Shown: positions 25,871 through 34,663, numbered from the stretch's first letter. The stretch is 37,684 nt of DNA from Microscillaceae bacterium (GCA_012031215.1 JAAUUB010000015.1:1-37684), one strand, 5' to 3'. The notes: generated by a model not told the origin, from the letters alone. A program made the numbers and translations.

Positions 25871-26251
25871 TTAAGCGTTTTTGGCGAAAACTACCTTACT
25901 TTCACGAGGGGTTTTAAGTATCTCCGATTTTTGAAAATATAATACTTCTCTGCCCCAAGAAAGCCACAGAAAGGAAGGCGAAGAATGCGGGCCACTGCCG
26001 ACGTAGAAAGACTCAATACTAGCATTTGAAAAAGATTGTGCCGATTGGCTCGTAAAACCTTGTCCCCCTCTCAAAAAGAGTATAGGCTGACCTTACATTT
26101 CAAGCTTCGGGCCTAACTTTAAGCTGCACGCTATCCGTCAAAAACTAATATCACCAAAAATCATTGCCAAAATGTGAAATACATCTTGCGCTGGGTAGGG
26201 CGAGCATTTATGGCTTTGTGCAAAACGGCCCTGCATCAATAAAGTAAAGCC

Positions 26252-26280
26252 TTGTGATAAGGACCGCTTTTCGTAATTTG
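26252..26280 (+). promoter_or_regulatory. candidate promoter of the Cys-rich exported protein
   Basis: TTG at 26252-26254 and TAATTTG at 26274-26280 are spaced by 19 bases, close to the Bacteroidota TTG-N17-23-TAnnTTTG pattern (one T short). Transcription would begin roughly 20 bases before the ATG at 26307. Confidence 0.45.
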
Positions 26281-26306
26281 CGCCTCTAATATGAAACCCC
26301 AACCTT

Positions 26307-26951
26307 ATGCAAATCCAATCTTTTCTCAAATGGATGGCCTTATTTTGTGTGGCCAGCTTTTTATCAGGAGCGGGCTGTGGTGGCGGCAAATCGGCCCCTG
26401 GCACTGCTTCTCCGCCCGTCCGAGAAGTGCCCGAAGCCGCCCAGGTAGCCCAGGCTTTTATGGACAAACTCAAAGAGGGCAAGCTCAAAGAAATGGATGA
26501 GTTACTGAGTGAAAATGCCCAAAAAATACTGGCCCCTTTGGCTCAGGAGCAGGCCAGTCTCCAAAACTACCTGCCCAAGTCAAAGCCGCCCGTGGTCTGT
26601 GAGGTGATATCGCATGTTCGCTTGCCCGATGACCGCTGCCGGGCCAAATGTCGGGTGCGGGTGGGCAAAATCTATCGCGAAATCCCAGTGATATTGCGCC
26701 TGCACCCCAAGAAGAAACGCTGGTGTGTAGATGAACTGGAAGAGGAGGACTTTCCCGAAGCCTGCCGCTATGTGTGTTATGCCAATGCTTATCCGGTATT
26801 AATCGCTCAACGCGATTGTGAAATTCGGGTGCAACAAATTATTATCAAACCAGGCCCCCTTATCATTCGCGAAAAAGACCAAAGAAGACACCCCGGAAAA
26901 GGCTACGGAGCAAAACGAAAATTTGGTGGCGATGACGATGACGGAGATTAA
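26307..26951 (+). CDS. Cys-rich exported protein, probable lipoprotein
   Basis: A 214-residue protein with a signal sequence (FLKWMALFCVASFLSGAGCGGG); the Cys is a possible lipidation site although the lipobox is weak. Residues about 45-95 are helical and charged (AFMDKLKEGKLKEMDELLSE), like the DUF4878 or NTF2-like lead-in of small lipoproteins. The core is unusually rich in Cys: VVCEVISHV, DDRCRAKCRVRVG, RWCVDELEE, EACRYVCYAN and RDCEIRVQQ, suggesting disulfides. The C-terminus is basic and then ends in an Asp run (DDDDGD). I do not recognise the family. The ATG at 26307 is in frame with the signal; a nearby ATG at 26291 is in another frame. A strong terminator follows. Confidence 0.75.
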   Translation: MQIQSFLKWMALFCVASFLSGAGCGGGKSAPGTASPPVREVPEAAQVAQAFMDKLKEGKLKEMDELLSENAQKILAPLAQEQASLQNYLPKSKPPVVCEVISHVRLPDDRCRAKCRVRVGKIYREIPVILRLHPKKKRWCVDELEEEDFPEACRYVCYANAYPVLIAQRDCEIRVQQIIIKPGPLIIREKDQRRHPGKGYGAKRKFGGDDDDGD

Positions 26952-26973
26952 AAATAATCCGTTTTTTTGATGC

Positions 26974-27005
26974 AAACACCCAGGCTTCATCCTGGGTGTT
27001 TTTTT
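26974..27005 (+). terminator. Rho-independent terminator
   Basis: AAACACCCAGG (26974-26984) pairs perfectly with CCTGGGTGTTT (26991-27001) around CTTCAT, with the T run continuing to 27005. It lies 22 bases after the stop of the Cys-rich protein gene and marks the end of that unit before the ECF sigma operon. Confidence 0.88.
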
Positions 27006-27142
27006 GGATGGCATACACAAAAAGAATTTCATTTATGCCCAAGGGGTGCAACCATTTGCTAAACCAGCAGTCTTTGGAAAGAATAAAGGTTTTTGAAACG
27101 AGCCGCACAATCATATACCCAAATGTAAGCCAAAACCACAAG

Positions 27143-27703
27143 ATGTTGAAAATCAGAAACCAAGCTCCGCCCGATACACACGGAGCACTCGTGGAGGCCT
27201 GCCGCCGGGGAGACCCCAATGCCCAAAGGCGGCTATACGAACAGTACGCTTCGGCCATGTTTACCATCTGTATGCGGATGACCAACCAACGCGACGAAGC
27301 CGAGGATATTCTCCAGGAAGCTTTTTGCGATGCCTTCCGTAGGATTAATTCTTTTAAAGGCGAGTCAACTTTTGGGGCCTGGCTCAAGCGCATTGTCATC
27401 AATCGAAGTATTAACCATCTCAAAAGAAAACGCCTGGACTGGGTAAGCCTCGAGGGGCGCGATTTTAGGGAAGAAGAAGAAGGGCCGGAAGCAGAAACGA
27501 CCACCCATTGGGAAGTGCAAAAAGTGCATCGTGGTATTCAGGCTTTGCCCGATGGCTTCCGGATGGTGCTCACGCTTTATCTTATTGAGGGCTATGACCA
27601 CGGCGAAATTGCCGAAATACTCAACATCAGTGAATCTACCTCCAAATCACAATACAACCGAGCCAAGAAAAGATTGCTAAAAATTCTACAAACAGAAAAC
27701 TAA
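27143..27703 (+). CDS. ECF RNA polymerase sigma factor
   Basis: A 186-residue ECF sigma factor: LVEACRRGDPNAQRRLYEQY, YASAMFTICMRMTNQRDEAEDI and LQEAFCDAFRRINSFKGEST (region 2), GAWLKRIVINRSINHLKRK, and region 4 ALPDGFRMVLTLYLIEGYDHGE with helix-turn-helix EIAEILNISESTSKSQYNR. It closely resembles the sigma factor at 10436 in both regions, including the TSKSQ recognition helix end. The ATG at 27143 is chosen; the longer frame runs back through the preceding terminator. The next gene, 45 bases downstream, encodes a membrane protein with the same N-terminal motif as the other sigma partner. Confidence 0.92.
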   Translation: MLKIRNQAPPDTHGALVEACRRGDPNAQRRLYEQYASAMFTICMRMTNQRDEAEDILQEAFCDAFRRINSFKGESTFGAWLKRIVINRSINHLKRKRLDWVSLEGRDFREEEEGPEAETTTHWEVQKVHRGIQALPDGFRMVLTLYLIEGYDHGEIAEILNISESTSKSQYNRAKKRLLKILQTEN

Positions 27704-27748
27704 ACCCAACACCAGGTATTTATATTTTGAATCATTGATTTTTGCATT

Positions 27749-28327
27749 ATGAAAAAAGAACTTTCCGATAAACAGTTAGAAGATTTTATCCGACAACACC
27801 GCGAAGACCTCCAACATCAGTTTGTGCCTTCGCCCGGCCTTTGGAACAAACTCGAGAAGGAGCTGCATCCTAAGGCCCCCAGGCTCATCACGATTCGCTA
27901 CACGCACCTCCGCAACCTGGCCGCTTTTGTGTTGTTGTGTCTGGCAATTGGCCTCGGGCTTTGGTGGTCAAAAAGCGCGCCTTCCGAAAACGCGCCATCG
28001 CTCTCGCTGGCCGCTTTGCATCCCCACCTGGCCGAAGCCGAACAGTATTACAGCCGGGTCATTGCCGAAAAAAGAGCCAAAATAAACCACTATCCGCTCG
28101 AGCAAATGGGCCTGTATGATGAATTTCAAGGCGACCTGAATGAACTGGACGAAATGTATCGCCAACTAAAGACCGAACTTTTGCAAGGCCCGGCCCCGGA
28201 ATCCGTACAGGATGCGATGATACAAAATTTACAGATGCGTCTCCGGGTACTTAACCAGCAATTGGAAGTTTTAGAAAAAATGAAAGATTATCAAAAATCC
28301 ATTCCCCATGAAAAACAAATTTTTTAA
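27749..28327 (+). CDS. probable membrane anti-sigma factor
   Basis: A 192-residue protein with a charged N-terminus (LSDKQLEDFIRQHREDLQHQ), then PSPGLWNKLEKEL, the P..(V/L)W..(I/L)E..L motif shared with the protein at 8998. One transmembrane helix follows (residues about 55-73, LRNLAAFVLLCLAIGLGLWW). The periplasmic part is helical: HPHLAEAEQYYSRVIAEKRA, DEFQGDLNELDEMYRQLKTEL and a coiled-coil end (MRLRVLNQQLEVLEKMKDY). Position directly after an ECF sigma gene and this topology argue for an anti-sigma factor, though no named anti-sigma domain is certain. Its 3' end overlaps the next gene by 20 bases, implying coupled translation. Confidence 0.75.
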   Translation: MKKELSDKQLEDFIRQHREDLQHQFVPSPGLWNKLEKELHPKAPRLITIRYTHLRNLAAFVLLCLAIGLGLWWSKSAPSENAPSLSLAALHPHLAEAEQYYSRVIAEKRAKINHYPLEQMGLYDEFQGDLNELDEMYRQLKTELLQGPAPESVQDAMIQNLQMRLRVLNQQLEVLEKMKDYQKSIPHEKQIF

Positions 28328-29372
28328 ATCCCGACTTCCTATTGCCGGGGCCTTGTGGTGGGTTTTTACACTGAGCGCCGCAGCTCAGGTAAAACAAAGT
28401 AAAACCCTGCAACACAATTTTCCCTTGAGTGGGTCCAGCAGTCTGAGTATTATCAACAAATACGGCCAGATTCACGTCAATACGGCTCCGGTAGCCCAGA
28501 TACAGATCAAAATCCTGATTACAGCCGATGCAAAAAATACCGAAACCGCCCAAAAAATCCTCAGTGGCCTGGAGGTAAAAGTGCAAAGCGGCCCCCAGAT
28601 TAGCTTGGAAACCGTGGCCTCGCTGGGCTGGAAGAACCTGATGAACGAAGTGCAGATACAGTCTTTGCAAGGCAATCAAACGGTTCCTGTCAAAACCAGT
28701 TCAAAGGCCGATTATCAGGTAGATTATACCATTACAATGCCCGAAAACTTCCCCCTCAGCCTCAATAACCGCTTTGGAGGGATTTATGTAGGCAAGCATA
28801 CCGGGCGGCTTCAGCTTTGGCTGGAATATGGCAGCCTCAAAACTGGCCGCCTTGAGGGCAATGACAAAAAGATTGTGAATGTAAAATTTGGCAATGCCGA
28901 TATTGACTATGCCGAAGAAGCCGAGATTACGATGGCCTATTCCACCCTTCGGCTCAATCAAGCCCAGCGAATCTATTTTGAAGGCAAATACGGGAACGCC
29001 GAAATAGGGCAAGTCCACCATATTACGGGCAGTTCGGCTTATTCACAGTTTCAACTGAGCACATTGACCGGAAATCTGACGATGAGTACCCGCCACGACG
29101 GTCGCTTTCAGGTGGGGCCAGTGGCCAACCGCTTCGGGCAGGTCGAAATCACGGGCGAATACAGCCAGATAAGCCTTACTATGGCTCCCGAAGCCAGCTA
29201 TAATTTTGAGTTTGACCTGAAATATGCCCGCCTGGAAGGCTCTCAAAACGGTTTTCAGTTTCAACACAAGCAGGAGGCCAATACCTCCGCCTTTTATCAG
29301 GGCAGGAAAGGCTCTGGTGGCAGTAGTCGTCTTAAGGTCGTTTCTCGCTATGGCGATGTGAGCCTGCTTTAA
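28308..29372 (+). CDS. secreted DUF4097-like beta-helix protein
   Basis: A 354-residue protein with a signal peptide (LPIAGALWWVFTLSAAAQ). The rest is repetitive beta-strand sequence of the putative-adhesin (DUF4097-like) type: SSLSIINKYGQIHVNTAPVA, NFPLSLNNRFGGIYVGKHTG, LQLWLEYGSLKTGRLEG, NVKFGNADIDYAEEAEITMA, IYFEGKYGNAEIG and LKVVSRYGDVSLL. The repeated N.(F/Y)G.(I/A).(I/V) turns mark a beta-helix or stacked-strand fold. Such genes often follow ECF sigma/anti-sigma pairs in Bacteroidota. It may be the regulated product or a sensor partner of the operon. A hairpin lies just after the stop. Confidence 0.82.
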   Translation: MKNKFFKSRLPIAGALWWVFTLSAAAQVKQSKTLQHNFPLSGSSSLSIINKYGQIHVNTAPVAQIQIKILITADAKNTETAQKILSGLEVKVQSGPQISLETVASLGWKNLMNEVQIQSLQGNQTVPVKTSSKADYQVDYTITMPENFPLSLNNRFGGIYVGKHTGRLQLWLEYGSLKTGRLEGNDKKIVNVKFGNADIDYAEEAEITMAYSTLRLNQAQRIYFEGKYGNAEIGQVHHITGSSAYSQFQLSTLTGNLTMSTRHDGRFQVGPVANRFGQVEITGEYSQISLTMAPEASYNFEFDLKYARLEGSQNGFQFQHKQEANTSAFYQGRKGSGGSSRLKVVSRYGDVSLL

Positions 29373-29379
29373 AATTTTC

Positions 29380-29422
29380 CCGCCGGGTTTTGGGTAGTAT
29401 ACACTTGCCTGCAACCCGGCGG
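29380..29422. terminator. hairpin between convergent genes
   Basis: CCGCCGGGTT (29380-29389) pairs perfectly with AACCCGGCGG (29413-29422) around a 23-base loop. It lies between the stop of the secreted beta-helix protein and the 3' end of the SpoIIAA-like gene. The flanking T runs are short, so termination efficiency is uncertain. Confidence 0.5.
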
Positions 29423-29443
29423 AACCATTACAATACGATTGGG

Positions 29444-29881
29444 CTAGGCCAGAAGCCAGTCCAAGGCCTCGGTCTCTGTCTCAAAAAAACTTACCTCATA
29501 ATAAGGCATTTTGAATTCTTCGGTCATCAACTCGAGAGAGGTCTGGGCAAATACATCCGGGCTGCTGAGATAAGCTAGCTTTTTGGTATTGCCTTCGCGC
29601 ATTGCTTTGTTGACCACCTCGCCCATCCAGTTGTGCATTTCCACAGCCATTACGTACTCTAAGTGTTGGGTATCCACGATGACATAGAGTGGTTGGGTCG
29701 AGATGTGATAGCGTTGTACTAACAAAGCATACTCCCGAAAAAGCGCATCATTGTCTGTAAATGCTTGGTTACGGTTATTCCAGGTGTGCCGGAAGAGCCT
29801 AAGGTCAGGGTCAAAAGAAATGCGAAGATTTTGATTTTCGTAAAGCTTCGTGAAATTAAGCGGATTGAGAATAGTGGCCAT
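29444..29881 (-). CDS. SpoIIAA-like/STAS-like protein
   Basis: A 145-residue soluble protein. It opens KLYENQNLRISFDPDLRLFRHTW and FTDNDALFREYALLVQRYHI, has a central PLYVIVDTQHLEYVMAVEMHNW strand-helix, and ends TKKLAYLSSPDVFAQTSLEL and VSFFETETEALDWLL. The last block, a Phe-x-Thr/Asp-x-Glu-x-Ala-x-x-WL tail, matches the C-terminal helix of SpoIIAA-like (STAS-related) proteins widespread in Bacteroidota. These often bind lipids or act in signalling, but no function is established. It lies downstream of the V-type ATPase B gene with a gap of about 73 bases and could be co-transcribed. Confidence 0.65.
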   Translation of the reverse strand: MATILNPLNFTKLYENQNLRISFDPDLRLFRHTWNNRNQAFTDNDALFREYALLVQRYHISTQPLYVIVDTQHLEYVMAVEMHNWMGEVVNKAMREGNTKKLAYLSSPDVFAQTSLELMTEEFKMPYYEVSFFETETEALDWLLA

Positions 29882-29954
29882 GGAAATGAAACTTGATTAG
29901 GCACTAAAAAACATTCATTCTATCTTTATTAAAATGAGTTTTTTGTAGAAGAGT

Positions 29955-31277
29955 TCAATCTTTGGGCCAGTATTTTTCTACAAATGTCGCTTTAATGCCC
30001 AACTCGGAGGGCTGAAAATATTGCGCCAGTAAACGCCAGGCCGTATCGAGCATAGTTTCTACTTCCAGATTAACATCTATTTCCAATAACTGCAGGCCGT
30101 ATTCGCGGGCAAAATCCAGGCTCCGGCGATCATAGTCGCTCAGGTCAAAGCCATTCTCAAGCTTGGTGCGGGCATTGGCCGCATCAGCATAGAGGCGTAC
30201 GGCGGCGTTCATTACCTGGGGATGGTCTTCACGGGTTTTTTTTCCTATTACGAGTTGCTTCAGGCGCGAAAGACTTCGAAAAGGATCCACAATCACCCGG
30301 TTGATGGTAGCATCATAGCGCAGGAAAAGCTGCCCTTCGGTAATATAACCTGTATTATCAGGAATGGCGTGGGTGATATCTCCACCCGCCAGGGTCGTTA
30401 CGGCAATAATGGTAATAGAGCCCCCCTCGGGCAGTTGAACGGCCTTTTCGTAAATTCGGGCCAAGTCGCTGTAGAGCGAGCCGGGCATGCTGTCTTTGGA
30501 GGGGATTTGGTCCATCCGATTGGCAACGATGCTGAGGGCATCGGCATAGAGGGTCATATCAGTAAGCAATACCAGCACTTTGGCATGCTGGCCAACCGCA
30601 AAGTATTCGGCTACGGTCAGGGCGGTGTCCGGGATAAGCAAGCGTTCTACGGGCGGGTCTTCGGTGGTATTGATAAAGCTGACGGTGCGGTCGAGGTGGC
30701 CACTGTTTTCAAAGACCTTTCGGTAAAAGAGATAATCATCATTAAGCAGGCCCATACCCCCTAGCACAATCACATCGGCCTGGGCGCGGGTAGCCACTGT
30801 GGCCAGTACGTGGTTATAGGGCTCGTTGGGGTCGGCAAAAAAAGGGATTTTTTGCCCCGTAACAAGGGTATTGTTCAGGTCAATGCCCGCAATACCAGTT
30901 CGCAGCAGTTCGGAAGGTTGCCGTCGCTTGACCGGGTTGACTGAGGGGCCGCCAATCTCTATCATTTCGCCTTCTACCGGGGGCCCGCCATCAATGGGCT
31001 GGGCGTAGGCATCAAAAAAACGCCCCAAAAGCGCCTGGCTCACAGCTACCTGCGGGGGATGCCCCAAAAAAACCACTTCGGAATTGGTCTTTAAGCCTTC
31101 GGTGCCCGCAAATACTTGTAAAGTTACTTTTTCACCTTTAATCTTGACTACCTGCGCCAGCCGGCCGTCTATCTGTGCCAGTTCTTCGTAGCCCACCCCT
31201 TCGGCCCGGAGCGTACAAGTGGCCTTGGTGATGTCGTCTATCTGGGTATAAATGCGTTGAAAGGCTTTTACCTGCAT
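29955..31277 (-). CDS. atpB: V/A-type ATPase subunit B
   Basis: A 440-residue non-catalytic nucleotide-binding subunit of a rotary V/A-type ATPase. It starts MQVKAFQRIYTQIDDITKAT and has GIAGIDLNNTLVTGQKIPFF, where the catalytic P-loop of subunit A is replaced by ADPNEPYNHVL, as in B subunits. It continues VSFINTTEDPPVERLLIPD, YFAVGQHAKVLVLLTDMTLYADALS and ALSIVANRMDQIPSKDSMPG, ending QYFQPSELGIKATFVEKYWP. Length is normal. No A, D, E, I or K subunit gene lies beside it: the upstream neighbour is the DUF2723 protein and the downstream one a SpoIIAA-like protein, so it is isolated within this window. Confidence 0.95.
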   Translation of the reverse strand: MQVKAFQRIYTQIDDITKATCTLRAEGVGYEELAQIDGRLAQVVKIKGEKVTLQVFAGTEGLKTNSEVVFLGHPPQVAVSQALLGRFFDAYAQPIDGGPPVEGEMIEIGGPSVNPVKRRQPSELLRTGIAGIDLNNTLVTGQKIPFFADPNEPYNHVLATVATRAQADVIVLGGMGLLNDDYLFYRKVFENSGHLDRTVSFINTTEDPPVERLLIPDTALTVAEYFAVGQHAKVLVLLTDMTLYADALSIVANRMDQIPSKDSMPGSLYSDLARIYEKAVQLPEGGSITIIAVTTLAGGDITHAIPDNTGYITEGQLFLRYDATINRVIVDPFRSLSRLKQLVIGKKTREDHPQVMNAAVRLYADAANARTKLENGFDLSDYDRRSLDFAREYGLQLLEIDVNLEVETMLDTAWRLLAQYFQPSELGIKATFVEKYWPKD

Positions 31278-31376
31278 AGTTTTGCTCGTTTTTTATGGCT
31301 TGAATTTATGCATTTTTTCCTGTTTGCCAATAAAAACCCGAAAAGCTTTCTCCCCCAATACTAAAGGGCGAGCTAC

Positions 31377-31413
31377 AAAAAAACCGGCCAAAAGTAAGTT
31401 TGAACCGGTTTTT
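31377..31413 (-). terminator. terminator of the DUF2723 gene
   Basis: On the minus strand AAAAACCGG (31405-31413) pairs with CCGGTTTTT (31379-31387) around a 17-base loop, and the T run continues to 31377. It lies 26 bases beyond the stop of the DUF2723 gene. The loop includes a TACTTTTG string (minus, 31389-31396) that could serve as a -7 element for atpB, but no -33 was found at the right spacing. Confidence 0.65.
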
Positions 31414-31438
31414 GGGCGATTGTGCAAGTCTTGGTTTT

Positions 31439-34400
31439 TTAGAGGGCCAGTTTATTGTAGTGAATCTCGAGCATATCCTTAAACTTTTTGGCTTCTTTGG
31501 ACTGCTTGTTTTCCTCCATAATCAGCGAAAGGCGTTGCAGGATGTGCAGATTAGTAGAAACCTCCACTTCGTCTGGGGCTTCACGATTGGCCTGATAACG
31601 CAGCATTTCGTCGGCGCGGCGGCCCATCACCCCGGCGATTTCCTGGGCTTTTTTGCTTTGCTTCACCCGAAACAAAACATCTACAAAATCAACCGAATAC
31701 ACATCATAAGGAATCACCTGGTCCGGGATTTTGGCCAGGCAGAATGCCACAACTTTTTTGGCTTTTTCGGCCTTTCCTTCCTCGAGCAGTCCTTGGGCCA
31801 GTTCTACAAAGGCTTTGCGCAAGTTGATGGTAAAGCGCTGATAGTTTTCATCGTAATACGAATTAGGATTATTCAGTTCGCGATAATAAAAACGCTCGGT
31901 CAGGTTTTTATACATTATCTCGGTATTGGTAAAACCTTGATTGGCCCCTACCACCCGGAAAGGCATCAGGCGCAAAGCCAGGCCTTCGCGTTGCATAAAC
32001 TCGCGCAAATCCAGATAACTGGAATTGCCCAGAGTTGTAGAAAAATAAATGGGGCGTTCCCAATTATTGCTTGCGATGATGTCGAGCATAATAAGGTCGC
32101 TTTTATACAGGTCATTGCGGCGCAGGTTCCACTCGAGATAATTTTTCAGAAGAGGCAGTTTATCCTTAGGCACAAAACCCATCTTACGAACCTTTTCTGC
32201 ATCTACTTTCAGTTTGAGCTTTTGGCTAGGAAAAATACTGATTTCTTCTTCGCTTTCGCCTCCCCCGATGACGGCCCGGATGCGGTTGTCGTTTTTAGCC
32301 AGCAGCTCGAGATACGCTTTTAAGTCCATTCCCTTTTTATCCAGGTCTTCCAACACATCAGGGGCCAGGTTTGGGGTAATGCGCCAGGCTTTGGGATAGA
32401 GAATCTGGTCGTTTTTGCCCGTTGTGTAGCTTTCAGAGGGCAGCGAAATAGGCAAGGCCGCCGATTGATAAGTCGCCCGCTTCATTTGGTCAATATACCA
32501 ATCCGTGCCCAGCAAACTCAGATTACACACCCGCACGTCTGTTCGAAAACCTTCCACCTCTTGCACATACCAAAGGGGGAAGGTATCGTTGTCGCCGCCG
32601 GTAAACAAAATGGCATTGGGAGCGCAGGAATTGAGAAGGTTTTTGGCCGAATCTACCGAATGATAACGGTTAGAGCGGTCGTGGTCGTCCCAGTTTTCAA
32701 CTACCATAATTCCCGGTACAATCAGCCCCAGAGCTAGGGCATTTATTCCGGCAATTTGCAGATTGCTGCCAAACCGGGTGAAAATCTCTGCCAAAAACAT
32801 AACGCCAAGACCTATCCACATTGCGAAGACATAAAATGATCCCACATAAATATAATCCCGCTCACGAGGCTCCACGGGGGGCAGGTTGAGATAGAGCACC
32901 AGGGCAATGCCTGTCAGGAAAAACAAAAGCAGGGTTATCAGGAAAACTGGGCGGCTGCGCATATATACATAGGCCAAGCCCAGCAGGCCGAGCAAAAGCG
33001 GTAAGGCATAGTATTGGTTTCGGCCAGCATTTTGGGCCAGTACTTCGGGCAATCCCTGGGAATTGGCCAGGGGGCTGAGGCCTCCCGCCCCTTCTAGGTC
33101 GCTTTCGCGGCCCACGAAATTCCAGAAAAAATACCGGAAATACATCCGGCCCAGTTGGTCGGTAAAGAAAAAAAACAAATTATCGCCCATACTGGGTTTA
33201 AATCCTTCGGGCAGTTCTCGGTCAGCCCCATACAATTTGCGAATATAAATTTCCCGGTGATTGTCCTGGCGGCTGTAGATACGCGGAAAAAGCAAATTAT
33301 CATCATAGACATAGGCTTTCCGCTCATCGTAAAGTTCGTAGATGCCTTTTTCGCGGTTCATCCGGTAGAGCTTGCCTTTGCTTATCTGCACAGGGGCCCC
33401 ATCCGAAGTACGCTTTACATCGGAGTTGAAAGTGGGGCCATAAAAGAGTGGTCGGTCGCCATACTGCTCACGCTTGAGGTAAGACACAAACTTGATGATG
33501 TCGCTGGGGTCATTTTCATTGATAGGCGGGTTGTAATTGGCCCGAATCAGCACGATGCCATAAGAAGCGTAGCCAATCAGAATGAAAGCCAGCGAGAGCA
33601 AAGTCGTATTGGCCAGGACTTTGCCTTTGGTTTGGGTATAATAAATACCATACACCAGCCCCCCTACCAACAACACACTGATGAAGCTAATGCCCGCCCC
33701 AAAAGGCAGGCCCAGGCTATTGACAAAAAATATCTCAAAATTGCCCGCTAAGGAGGGCAGGCCCGGAATCACCCCTTCCAAAATGACAATGATAATGGCC
33801 CCACTGATGGCCAGTGCCAAAAGTAAGCCCCATTGGGTATGCACAGTATATTTTTTATAATAATATATCAATCCCAGGGCCGGGATGGTAACCAGGTTGA
33901 GCAAGTGAACACCAATGGAAAGCCCCATGGTGTAGGCAATCATTATCAACCAGCGGTTGGCCGCCGAATCGTCCTCAATGAGCTCCCATCTGAGCATTGC
34001 CCATACCACAAAAGCCGTAAAAAGCGAAGACATCGCATATACTTCGGCTTCAACCGCCGAAAACCAAAACGAATCGGAAAAGGTATAGGCCAAAGAACCT
34101 ACAAATCCAGCCCCCATCAAAGGAATTAGCTGGGCAGATGTGATATTCTGAGGGCTTGCGCCGGGCAACAGCTTAATGCCCAGGAGGGTAATGCTCCAAA
34201 ACATAAACAAGATAGTGAAGGCACTACACAAAGCCGAAGATACATTCACCCAAAAAGCGACATGATACACATCGTGGGCCAGCATAGAAAAAATACGATT
34301 GAACAAAAGGAAAAAAGGTGCTCCAGGAGGATGAGGTACTTCCAGCTTATAGGCACAGGCGATAAATTCGCCGCAGTCCCAGAAACTGGCCGTATCTTCA

Positions 34401-34537
34401 ACCGTAATGAGATATACACTGGCCGCAATGCCAAAAACCGCCCAACCTGCTACGTTATTTACCAAGCGAAAATTACTATTTGTGCCTGATTCTGGTTTCA
34501 TAGGGGTTTGTTTGACTTGTAAAGATTCTTTTCGCAT
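31439..34537 (-). CDS. DUF2723 family large membrane protein (probable glycosyltransferase)
   Basis: A 1032-residue protein. The N-terminal DUF2723 domain has VYLITVEDTASFWDCGEFIA and YKLEVPHPPGAPFFLLFNRIF, with the WDxGEF and PHPPG motifs in extracytoplasmic loops that resemble protein O-mannosyltransferase/GT-C enzymes. About twelve transmembrane helices follow, with a long soluble loop after FYGPTFNSDVKRTSDGAPVQ. A soluble C-terminal region has GGDNDTFPLWYVQEVEGFRTDV, FSTTLGNSSYLDLREFMQRE and a helical tail (KEAKKFKDMLEIHYNKLAL). A lipid-linked sugar transfer role in protein O-glycosylation is likely; the donor and targets are unknown. Start at ATG 34535-34537; a second Met is at 34501. 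Confidence 0.88.
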   Translation of the reverse strand: MRKESLQVKQTPMKPESGTNSNFRLVNNVAGWAVFGIAASVYLITVEDTASFWDCGEFIACAYKLEVPHPPGAPFFLLFNRIFSMLAHDVYHVAFWVNVSSALCSAFTILFMFWSITLLGIKLLPGASPQNITSAQLIPLMGAGFVGSLAYTFSDSFWFSAVEAEVYAMSSLFTAFVVWAMLRWELIEDDSAANRWLIMIAYTMGLSIGVHLLNLVTIPALGLIYYYKKYTVHTQWGLLLALAISGAIIIVILEGVIPGLPSLAGNFEIFFVNSLGLPFGAGISFISVLLVGGLVYGIYYTQTKGKVLANTTLLSLAFILIGYASYGIVLIRANYNPPINENDPSDIIKFVSYLKREQYGDRPLFYGPTFNSDVKRTSDGAPVQISKGKLYRMNREKGIYELYDERKAYVYDDNLLFPRIYSRQDNHREIYIRKLYGADRELPEGFKPSMGDNLFFFFTDQLGRMYFRYFFWNFVGRESDLEGAGGLSPLANSQGLPEVLAQNAGRNQYYALPLLLGLLGLAYVYMRSRPVFLITLLLFFLTGIALVLYLNLPPVEPRERDYIYVGSFYVFAMWIGLGVMFLAEIFTRFGSNLQIAGINALALGLIVPGIMVVENWDDHDRSNRYHSVDSAKNLLNSCAPNAILFTGGDNDTFPLWYVQEVEGFRTDVRVCNLSLLGTDWYIDQMKRATYQSAALPISLPSESYTTGKNDQILYPKAWRITPNLAPDVLEDLDKKGMDLKAYLELLAKNDNRIRAVIGGGESEEEISIFPSQKLKLKVDAEKVRKMGFVPKDKLPLLKNYLEWNLRRNDLYKSDLIMLDIIASNNWERPIYFSTTLGNSSYLDLREFMQREGLALRLMPFRVVGANQGFTNTEIMYKNLTERFYYRELNNPNSYYDENYQRFTINLRKAFVELAQGLLEEGKAEKAKKVVAFCLAKIPDQVIPYDVYSVDFVDVLFRVKQSKKAQEIAGVMGRRADEMLRYQANREAPDEVEVSTNLHILQRLSLIMEENKQSKEAKKFKDMLEIHYNKLAL

Positions 34538-34663
34538 TTTTCTAAATAATCGTTTTGCTTGCGAAAATAAGAAACTATGCGCGATTCACTAAATTTTTTA
34601 AAATACTTTAACGATTGGGGGGGCCTGCCCGACTATTTCGGGCTTTGTACCTTTTTGGTTTTT

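Larger units (their letters stand above)
25258..26251. other. gene-poor gap with hairpins, a repeated box and an IS remnant
   Basis: About 1 kb between dnaG and the Cys-rich protein contains no credible intact gene. It holds a plus-strand terminator (25377-25420) with no gene ahead of it, repeats of a TTTGGTGTCA box at 25284-25293 and 25358-25367 with a weaker AATGGTGTC at 25495-25503, and a degenerate IS1-like stretch (25618-25870). The rest, about 25871-26251, shows no feature I can support. Confidence 0.5.

Noticed and set aside
31400-32323. 307-residue open frame on the plus strand
   Set aside because: It lies antisense to the well-supported DUF2723 gene, has no domain or signal, and ends are set only by the codon pattern of the opposite strand.
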